Shown piece by piece: positions 55,686 to 64,000 of a DNA stretch of 64,000 nt (the stretch's first letter is position 1; each line of letters starts with the position of its first letter). The DNA comes from Excoecaria cochinchinensis (Eukaryota > Streptophyta > Magnoliopsida > Malpighiales > Euphorbiaceae). Made by a program: the position numbers and the translations under genes. The notes beneath the pieces are model-generated. The model was not told where the DNA came from and ran no database searches. It saw nothing but the letters and a program-made list of their open reading frames with translations. The stretch lies in contig CANTUQ010000073.1 in assembly GCA_947683425.1 (NCBI GenBank), positions 4,808,501 to 4,872,500 on the forward strand. Reading direction: 5' to 3'.

Positions 55686-56697
55686 TATAGACACCGGGTC
55701 TCGAGCAGCCTTGATCAGGATTACCCAATGATGAAATTAAGTGTGCCGATTTATAGGCAAAAATAATGAAAGTTGGAAGTGATGATTTCCTTGTCGTTTT
55801 GATTTGTTAGGAATAAGTAAAAATGTATTTTAAAAGTATTTTAAAAATTATTTTGGGATAAAAAAAGGGAGTTTTTAAATTATTGTTTTTTATAGTAAAT
55901 TGAAAAAAAAAAAATTCACGCGAATGTCGGCCTGCGGCAGCGCTGGGCGTGCTCGCCCGCGCGCACGTTGTGCGCGAGAGCTCTGCACAGGCGCACGCTC
56001 GCCCGTCGTGTGCGCAGCTGGGCACGTGCCCTGTGTGTGGGGATGCCCGTCGGGCGCTCCGACGGGGCGTCCCTTGCCCCTATCGCCCTCCAGCTGCCGA
56101 TTTCCGTTTTTACTCATTTTTTTGTGTTTTTAAATGATTTTTTTTTCATAATTTAATTTAAATTCAATGCTAAACCTTTTTATATCCCTAACCCTTGAAA
56201 TTCTGCAGTTTTTAGTAATTATTGGCGTTAATTTAATTTAATTCTTTAATTAAAAATTTGAATTTTTTGGGGAAAAATAAAAAGGAATTTTGGAGAGAGA
56301 ATTAGAGGGGATTTTTTTTTAGAAAATATTTTCTTCTTCTTTCTTCTCTCAAACCAAATTCTCTCAACTTTTTTAAAGAATTTTTCCAAGTGAATTCTTG
56401 AGACAAAAAATAACAATTTTTGTTCTTGAAAATTTTTATCCTTTTCATCAAATAATTTTTACCTTTAGGACAAATAAATTAATTATTTGTTTTTGAGTAA
56501 AAATTCACTTTTAATATTTTTTTTTAATCATATTTTTCAAATCAAGACAAGGAATTGGATCTCCTTACCTTTATTTCATCAAGCTAATTTGAGGGTAATT
56601 ATTCTTAGCTCAATTTCTATTAGATCTATTATTTTTTTTCTTCTTATTTCTTATTTTTTATCTAATTGTTTATATTGTTCATATTGAATTGTTTATA

Positions 56698-56778
<81 letters not shown>

Positions 56779-56895
56779 GTGCTTATGTGATTGTCCATAT
56801 TATTTGCCATGTTTTAACATGTTTTATTAGTTTATCATATTTTATTTTATTCTTGCATGCTTAACTTGGGTTGTTCATATTCTTTGAGTTCATTA

Positions 56896-56930
<35 letters not shown>

Positions 56931-58425
56931 GTTGCAATTGCTAGTTTTATTTTTATTATCCTTGTTTATTGCTAATATTTGATACTAGTATCATTATTAT
57001 TATTAATATTATTATTTATATTTCTTATACATGCTGATTTTTATTATTACCTTTTATTTTTATGCATGTTGGATATTGTTGTTATTATTTTGTGTTTTTA
57101 CACATGCTAATTTTATGTTTGTATTTTCTATTCATGTTTTTTTTGCATTTTGAGTTTTATAGTTATTATTTTATGTTTGCTTATGCATGTTGGCTTTTAT
57201 CAATATTATTAATATGTTTTATGCATGCTGAATTTTATATGTATTATACTTTTTATGCATGATTGGATATTATTTTATGCTTTTATGCATGTTAAATTTT
57301 ATTAGCACTATTTTATGCTTTTTAGCATGTTGAATTTATTAATTAGCTAAATTGCATATTTTTGTTATGTCATTTTAATTGGCTTATCATATATGATGCA
57401 TTTTTATTTGCTCTAATTTATAGTATATTTTTAAATTCATTTTTCCCACTAACATGGCTTTTATTTGTTTTTTTATTTTTCTATACTTATTTTTCATATG
57501 TGAGTTTTTGTCGAGTGGGAGCCCATGGAGATTTGAAGATCCATTTGAGAGTTATTTATTTTTTTTTGTTGCTTTTTATTATTTTGGATTAATTTATTTT
57601 ATCATGTAATTTGTAATAAATTTTATTTTTATGCACGTTAATTGAAAAATCACAAAAATATTTATATTAATTAATTTGATTTTTGTTTTAAATAAAAATG
57701 GGACCAATGTCCTAGTTTTTCCATCCAAAATAAATTGTTACTTTAAAATTATTTTCTTTAATTATGCATGAAAGGACCAATGTCCTCATCTTTAATAAAT
57801 AGCCTGATTTATGTATGTTTTGTATTTTATTTTATAATGGGGGTTGTATTCTGCCCCTAGTTTTGTTGTAATATATTTCATATGCTTTATTTCAAATTCA
57901 TTTTTTATTTACCGCTTTATTTATATGATTGATATGCGTTTAATTAAATTGCATTAAAATTGAATGAGAAAAGGCATGAAACGCTAAATTCAAAACTTGA
58001 TTATAAACTTAGCCAAGGTATGAATAAATGGGGAGTCCCGAACCATCTCTGGTCTTTGGGCTCAATGAAGCGAGAGGCCCATTTTCGATGTTTCATTAGA
58101 ATGGGATCTCCAAGACACCTCTTGTGTCCTACCAAAAAACTCAATTTACAATCCTAGGCTCAATAGGGTTAGAGGGTCATCCCAATGTTCTATTGGGGTG
58201 AATGCCTCTAAGACCCCTTTGGTTAACCCAAAATGGATAATATGCGCCGTCTTAGGCTCACTGAGGCAAGACGAACTTTTTCAATGTTCTATTGGGTGAC
58301 GACTCCATAAAACCTCCTTGTTGCCCAAAATAGACGCCCTTGTAATTTCTTACAAGTTTTATGAACCTCTCTCGATCGCCCTAAAGGCAGGCGTTTGGGT
58401 CCTACGGGGTTCGGCGCGCGTCACA
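55686..58425 (+). repeat. 3' LTR of Tat element 2
   Basis: The 2740-bp LTR begins TATAGACACCGGGTC (TG changed to TA) and ends TTCGGCGCGCGTCACA. It has a GC island at 55915-56100 with CCCGTCGG-GCGCT-CCGACGGGG and (ATT)n tracts at 56700-56774 and 56898-56928. Confidence 0.95.
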
Positions 58426-58747
58426 AAAAGATAAGGGGAAAATCTGACTTTCTCACCTCTTTCCTCACTCACATACTCACTCTAATGCCACATGGAAACT
58501 ACCTATTGGAAAGCTACCCCAAGACGTACACAAAACCCATCCTCTCACAAACACATAAAACTCACCTCACTAAGCATTCCCTACTCCCATCTACTCAGTC
58601 ACACCCAAACATAACTCTACAACACATAATATTTCAATTTAAATCATACACACATACATAATAACACATGCCACACTTGAACACACAAACACATAAAATC
58701 ACACATTAAAATGGCTCATACTACTAGGGTGTTTACGGGGCGTTACA
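58426..58747 (-). mobile_element. Tekay-like 5' LTR, segment 3 of 3 (outer end)
   Basis: On the minus strand the LTR begins TGTAACGCCCCGTAAACACC at 58747, parallel to the solo LTR start at 8694. The next bases on the plus strand, ACCTC, match the copia LTR continuing as CTACCTCCAA at 1309, so the Tekay-like element had inserted into a copia LTR. Confidence 0.82.
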
Positions 58748-60180
58748 ACCTCCAAGTGTATCTACACTAGAAAAGAGGTTTAAGAACACTTTAAAGGATA
58801 TTCAATGGTCAAAATTGGGTACGGACTAGTAACCCGATTCGACTACAAATACAAGAAAAAGAGAAAGTGTGTAACTTTTTAAGGCAAGGCTAATATCCCT
58901 AACTATTTTCTCGTACCATAATTTCATCCTAAATAAGTATGTATACTCTTTATTTGTCAGATTATGGTTAGTTTGTAATGGTTGCACCTTTCCATAAGGC
59001 TTGGTCCATTTGGATGGGCTTAAGTGACATTTACAGGCCCAATACACCAAACTTGCATAGAAGCCTTGGGTGAATTAGACATGTGCATTTAATTGAGGTC
59101 AAAGTCCAACTAAACATTATAAATAGCCTCATAACACACTAATTAAGCCCTATAACAATTATTAGATACAACCAATGCAAATTGAGATCAAGAGAAAAAA
59201 ATCTTTAATTCACTTAGAGGCCCATGCGTATAAATGGCTAGGTGGGCCTTTATATGCATTTCACTTGGGCTTCTAAGTCCAAAACCCTATTCCTATTTTA
59301 TATTATAATTTAGTAATTTCCCATGACATCTCATGTCAAACGTATACTTTTCATTTCACCTCGTACCTCATTTTGATTATGTGTGTGACCCTTTAGGTTT
59401 CCTATGTATGTTGTCAGTACAAAAAATAACTAAAAGTCCTAATTGAATAGGGACTATTATGATTTAAACTCTTTTAAACCATATCATCAATTCTAAATTG
59501 ATATTTATTATAAATTAATGTAAAAATCATGAGAGGCTTCTAATCAAGCATTATAACTACCCAAAAGACAAGAATTCAGTGGTTTTCACTTTTACCTTTC
59601 CATATCGAGTTACCATGCAATTACACCTTTCACCATTATTTTATTCTCATTCATGAATAGAATATGCACATGTATCAATTTATTCATTAACTTATTGTAT
59701 TTCATACTTTTTTCATTATTTCCAAAATGCCCTTATGAATCTCATTCACCCTGCATTTCACTTTGGCCAAGGTTTTCTGAACAAAAAAGTATAGGAACAC
59801 TTGATATAGAACTCCCCACTACAATTGGGGTGGTGAATCCTTTATTAGTCACTTAACTACCTCTAAGTAGTTCATGTTGTACCCAATCTCTGAGCTATAT
59901 ATAATCCTTCTAGGAGTAAAAGCATAGGAGTCAAAGTATAATACTTGCTGCCTGAGATATCTTGGTGATCTTAAGTCTAAGGATACTTGCACTACTTATA
60001 TGATGAGATACTTACTAATATAGTATAAGTATCTATGTGAAGTACCTCATGATAGGTCTCCAATGTACTCGTTCTTCTAACAAGCATTCGTAAGATAACT
60101 TTCATTATCCCAATGATCACAGCTTATGATGTAGAACTATTGCTTGAACTCTTTTGCTTGAACTCTTTAAGAAGCATAAC
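58748..60180 (-). mobile_element. Ty1-copia LTR segment (copy B)
   Basis: Collinear with copy A (1310-1901 then 3422-4260) without the solo LTR. It is probably the 5' LTR of the minus-strand copia element whose RT-RNase H remnant is at 14080-15470. The part equivalent to 1015-1309 is missing on the left and the end is cut by the Tat LTR at 60181. No genes are seen. Confidence 0.6.
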
Positions 60181-61667
60181 TATGACGCACGCCGAACCCA
60201 CCCAGCAAGGGCCCTCACTTCGAATCCGCTTTAGGATTCGAGGTATGAAGGTTCGTGTCTTTTGATCATGGGCGCTATGAGACATCATCGGTATGTTCCT
60301 CTCAATAGAACATTGGGGAGAACAACCTAGCCTATTGACGCCTAAAGGCACCTTTGAGGTATTTGGAGTCGCCACCCAATTTGCGTGAAATTAGGAAAAG
60401 GTTTCTCACCTCTATTGGTCTAAACCAGAGATATGGTGTCCGGGACTTCCCTCTTATTCATACTTTGGTTAAATATAAATGGGTTCTTAACTTCTTAAAA
60501 TTACATCTCTCATCTCACACGATTAATGCATTTAATTTAAATCGCGCATTGCAAGCATTCAAAAAGCGATAAGGGAAAGCAATAAATAAAGCAGTAAAAG
60601 GAAGCGATAAATGAAAGCAGTAAACACTCAAGCACACAATTACAAAGGAAATAGGGGCGAAATACAACCCCAATAAAAGAAAATTAAAGATGTAGACGGG
60701 GACGGAATAAAATCCCCAAAAGATAAATAAAGTTGCCCCAAAAATTAATTACAAGGGCCCAAAGGAAAATAATGTACATAAATTTAAACACTCACGCAAG
60801 ATCGAAATAAAAGACATGCATAAATCGGGACATTACTTCAGGAACATTGGTTCCTTCGTGCCTATTCTAAGGTTTAGGAATATTGATTCCTTCGCGTTTA
60901 CTTGAAGAAGGTTCGAAGAGTCGCTTTGGTTGTTTGAAAGAAAAATCGGGATGAGTGATCCCATTTTGGAGAAAATTGACTCTTCGTTTTGATTGTGATA
61001 ATTTTATTGTTGGGCTAAAACAAGGGACATTGGTCCCGATTTTATTAATAGAAGATTTCGATTTAATTGTATAAATATTTTTGTGACTTTTTATCTCACG
61101 CGTGCATAAATAAAATAAATATTTACAAATAAACACGCGACACATAAAGAGAGAGTCGAAAAGATCTCACCAAACCGAAGTGACCCTCCACGCAGTGCGA
61201 CCCATCCGGGGAGTCGCTGGGCGCTCACATAGCCCGACTCAAATTAAATTCATACAAAAATAATATCAAAAATATTAGTAAATATTCCAAGTAAATTAAT
61301 CAAATAAACGCGAAATATAATAATAATAACAATGTTAGCAATACAATAAAATAAATCAAATTATCAACGGTAAATAACAATGCAAATAAAACCATATAGG
61401 AATAATTATAAAATAAACGTGTGATAATAATAATAATGAACAGTAGCAAATAATAATGATTACACATATTAAATCAAATACTAGTGGTAAAACGAATAAA
61501 TGGTAGTGATAGTGGCAAAAATGAATACAATAACAGTGCATATAAACATAAAAGAACACAATGATAATGAGGACAATAATAATAATAATAATAATAATAT
61601 AAATGGCAATGGCAAAGTAATGATAATGATGATTATTATAAATAACATGGCAGCAACTCACCATAAC

Positions 61668-61668
<1 letters not shown>

Positions 61669-61744
<76 letters not shown>

Positions 61745-61764
61745 TAATAATAATAATAATAATA
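61669..61764. repeat. (AAT)n microsatellite
   Basis: About thirty AAT units, with a single AAC interruption near 61741. Long Asn, Ile and Leu open frames here are translations of the repeat. Confidence 0.93.
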
Positions 61765-62459
61765 ATGAAGGGGCAACGAGAAATAAAAAGGAAATCAACT
61801 TGAAACAAACAAATAATACATCAAGAGTAATATTAATCACATTAAAATGCCAAAAATAAATAATAAAGGTGGTGATAATGGCCAAAAATAATATTTAACA
61901 ACAATAAATAATGTACAAAAAATAAATGAGGACAAGTCTAAGAATGTTTACGCTCAGAATTTTAGATCGGAAATAGAATGTCTCAATCCGTTCCTCTTGT
62001 CGATTTTTGACGATAATAATATTCGAAACAAATGTAAAAATCTATGTTTTAAGCAAATTAGTTTGAAAAGTATTTTTTTGTGGGGTGAACAAGCCAAGAA
62101 AATTAATTTCTCTTGCTCGAATCAACCCAAGATCAAGTATTTTGTAGTAGCAAAAACTAAAATTTGAGAAGAAGTCTTAAAGATTTTTTGAAGAATTTTT
62201 AGAACAAGAAAAGCTTCCTGGAGAGCAGAAAAAAATGCCAGAGAGAAAAGCCAAGGGTTTTTTCTTTTGCCCAAAATCTGTCGTCCTTCAAAATGAGGGG
62301 AAAAATCCTCATTTAATCTTACCTTGGCCAAAAATAGGAAGGGACGAAATAGCTTTTTATTTTTGTTTAACCCAAAAAAGCATGAAATAGTGAAAGACTG
62401 AAGAAAATCAGACTGAAAAAGCGAAAAAAGAGGACAGGCGACAGGTCGCGCGGAGAGGG

Positions 62460-62735
62460 CAAGGGCGCGCGCGGTGCCCCCGCATCGCGCGAGGCAGGCA
62501 GGGGGGCGCGCGATCCCCCTGCCTCGCGCGCAGGGGGGCGCACGGTGCCCCCGCACCGCGCGCAAGGGGGGACGCGCAGTCCCCCTGCCTCACGCGCAGG
62601 GGGGCACGCAATCCCCCTGCCTCGCGCGCAGGGGGGCGCGCGGTGCCCCCGCTCTGCATGCAGGGGGGACGCGCAGTCCCCTTGCCTGGCGCATAGGGGC
62701 GGCCTGCCGCCCAGGCGACCTTGCACTGCCGCAGG
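62460..62735. repeat. GC-rich short repeats with G/C runs in LTR
   Basis: Repeats of about 35-40 bases contain GCGCGCAGGGGGGCGCGCGG followed by TGCCCCC or CCCCCTGCCTC. Runs of five or six G alternate with C runs. Overlapping Pro/Arg/Ala-rich open frames on both strands are composition artefacts. Confidence 0.85.
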
Positions 62736-62974
62736 TGGCACTCGTGATTTTTTGACCCTTTTTTTTTTATAAAACCTTCACACAAGATTAATATATATAT
62801 ATTTTTTTACCCAATTTCATTTTTTAATTTCTAAAATATATTTTTAATTATTTTTCGAAAAGCACACTTTTGACAAGGGAACGATCGATTCTCACCTTTC
62901 TTACCGAAAATCGGTCTTTTATTTCATCATCGAGTAATTCTGATCTCGGACTGCCTCGGGACCCGGTGTCTACA

Positions 62975-62989
62975 GTTGCCCCCAATTTT
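62975..62989 (-). promoter_or_regulatory. Polypurine tract of third Tat element
   Basis: On the minus strand AAAATTGGGGGCAAC precedes the LTR start. It is the same 15 bases as in elements 1 and 2. Confidence 0.88.
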
Positions 62990-64000
62990 GGGGAACTTAG
63001 AACTTAGGTGCCCAAGTGAGCCAAAATTCAGAAAAGAGAGGGAGAGATGCGTACCTGAGGCGGTCGCTGTCCGGAACTTGGTCTTGCTAGCTTGTCGGCA
63101 TCATAGGATTACTACTGGTCACATGATTGAGGAACATCAGCTTGTCGACGTGAAACCATGGCTGGGCGACTGATAAACACCAGCTTGTCGGTGTGTGAAG
63201 GCGCCAGACTTTGAAGAACGTGATTGATAGAACACCAACTTGTCGGCGTAACCACGGCTGAGCGACTGATAAACACCAGCTTGTCGGTGTGTGAAGGCGC
63301 CAGACTTTAAAGAACATGATTGATAGAATGCTAGCTTGTCGGCGTGTGAAACCACGGCTGAGTGACTGATAAACACCAGCTTGTCGGTGTGTGAAGGCGC
63401 CAGACTTTGAGGAACGTGATTGATAGAACGCCAGCTTATCGGCATGTGAAACCACGGCTGAGCAACTGATAAACACCAGCTTGTCGGTGTGTGAAGGCAC
63501 TAGACTTTGAAGAACGTGATTGATAGAACGCTAGCTTGTTGGCGTGTGAAACCACGGCTGAGCGACTGATAAACACCTGCTTGTCAGTGTGTGAAGCCGC
63601 GGCTGAGCGACTGATAAACACCAGCTTGTCGGTGTGTGAAGGCGCCAGACTTTCCTGCGAAAACAAAAGAGATTTGTATGCAAGGGTAAGTTATGCACGT
63701 GCATATGCATGTCATGCAGGATGCATATGACACCATTCATCTGAGTGGCCCAGTGGTCGAGGTGCGTTAACTCTTGCTGAAGCGACTCATGGTTTCGTTT
63801 GGTCGATTATGCCCCCAAGTGTCTGAAGGTGCTGTCCTGCTTTAGGGACTCTGACTCATATTTTTTTCCAGGGAGGATTGCCCGATGTGTGTCTTTGCTT
63901 GAAAGGGGTTGCCCAAGGTAATGCCGCCTTATCGCTCCAAGCGTCATTGCTTTAAAGGTAGTGCGTCCCTCGTGGATTTTCGCACTAACTTTTCTTAGCG
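62990..64000 (-). other. 3' UTR of third Tat element
   Basis: Non-coding sequence with the tandem array at 63125-63655. At 63900-63985 it carries CGCCTTATCGCTCCAAGCGT and AAAGGTAGTGCGTCCCTCG, shared with 20808-20870 of element 1. The pol genes should lie further right, outside the window. Confidence 0.8.
63125..63655 (-). repeat. 100-bp tandem repeats with alternating hairpins
   Basis: A period of 100 bases is set by AGCGACTGATAAACACC at about 63261, 63361, 63461 and 63561. Each unit holds two hairpins with the common loop AGCTTGTC. One has stem ACACC/GGTGT, the other ACGCC/GGCGT (some with one mismatch). Open frames on the minus strand repeat the same peptide and are not genes. Confidence 0.9.

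Larger units (their letters stand above)
33791..58425 (+). mobile_element. Tat-type LTR retrotransposon, non-autonomous (element 2), hosting Athila
   Basis: The plus-strand element is flanked by AAAAG (33786-33790 and 58426-58430). It has two LTRs, a PBS, a leader, gag fragments, a 3' region and a PPT. After removing the nested Athila element it measures about 11.5 kb. It lacks protease, RT, RNase H and integrase but keeps leader, PBS, PPT and 3' repeats matching element 1, so it could have been mobilised by an element-1-like partner. Part of its interior (about 51955-52760) resembles Athila 3' sequence. Confidence 0.93.
60181..62974 (-). repeat. 3' LTR of a third Tat-type element
   Basis: The minus-strand LTR starts TGTAGACACCGGGTCCCGAG at 62974 and ends TTCGGCGTGCGTCATA at 60181. 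It is 2794 bp, a different subfamily from elements 1 and 2. It has a long (AAT)n tract (about 61669-61764) and a GC-rich repeat island (62430-62735). The PPT follows on the right, so this is the 3' LTR and the element body lies beyond 64000. Confidence 0.9.

Noticed and set aside
61356..61885. Three overlapping open frames rich in Ile, Asn or Leu
   Set aside because: All are translations of the (AAT)n tract in different frames.
62122..62785. Pro/Arg/Ala-rich open frames on both strands
   Set aside because: They arise from GC-rich LTR repeats lacking stop codons. No motif is seen and both strands are equally open.
63087..63666. Repetitive open frames on the minus strand
   Set aside because: Peptide repeats follow the 100-bp DNA repeats. 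Two frames are open at once, and the region is an element 3' UTR.

Overview
This window is nuclear DNA from a large-genome flowering plant, probably a dicot. It is AT-rich, holds no recognisable host gene, rRNA or tRNA gene, and consists almost entirely of transposable elements nested inside one another. The plant assignment rests on plant-restricted retrotransposon lineages: Tat/Ogre-like and Athila Ty3-gypsy elements, a Tekay/Del-like chromovirus, a Ty1-copia element, tRNA-derived SINE copies, a hAT-type MITE and a degraded CACTA-type element. I cannot name the species.

Layout. Positions 1-1014 are the end of a Tat-type LTR. Positions 1015-4462 and 14011-14079 are pieces of a copia 3' LTR, itself hit by a solo copia LTR (1902-3421) and split by a CACTA-like element (4463-14007). 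That element is packed with an old Tekay-like LTR (5890-8619), a truncated Tat LTR and a Tekay-like solo LTR (8694-11196). Positions 14080-15470 hold a decayed copia RT-RNase H on the minus strand, joined in frame to the gag of a minus-strand Tekay-like element. The 5' LTR of that Tekay element is split into three pieces (16227-16854, 32130-33790, 58426-58747) by two large Tat elements.

Tat element 1 (16855-32129, minus strand, target duplication ATTGC) keeps LTRs, a tRNA-Arg-type PBS, a 1099-residue gag-protease frame with a G-patch, RT, two RNase H domains, a broken integrase and a repeat-rich 3' UTR. Tat element 2 (33791-58425, plus strand, target duplication AAAAG) has matching LTR ends, leader and 3' repeats. 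It retains only scraps of gag, carries a stretch homologous to Athila 3' sequence, and contains a near-perfect 336-bp palindrome of two SINE copies. A complete but inactivated Athila element (38201-51293, target duplication GGCAC) sits inside its gag. It encodes gag, protease, RT, RNase H, integrase and a downstream gene whose start codon appears to be created by splicing. Positions 58748-60180 resume the copia LTR. Positions 60181-64000 are the 3' LTR and 3' UTR of a third minus-strand Tat element running off the window.

The most striking recurring theme is arrays of short inverted repeats. They occur in the LTRs of Tekay-like and Athila elements, upstream of the Athila downstream gene, and in the 3' UTRs of Tat elements. 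One hairpin sequence, with stem TTTACACGGCGGTA, is nearly identical in a Tekay-like LTR and in the Athila element. Several hairpins differ by paired changes that keep the stem intact.
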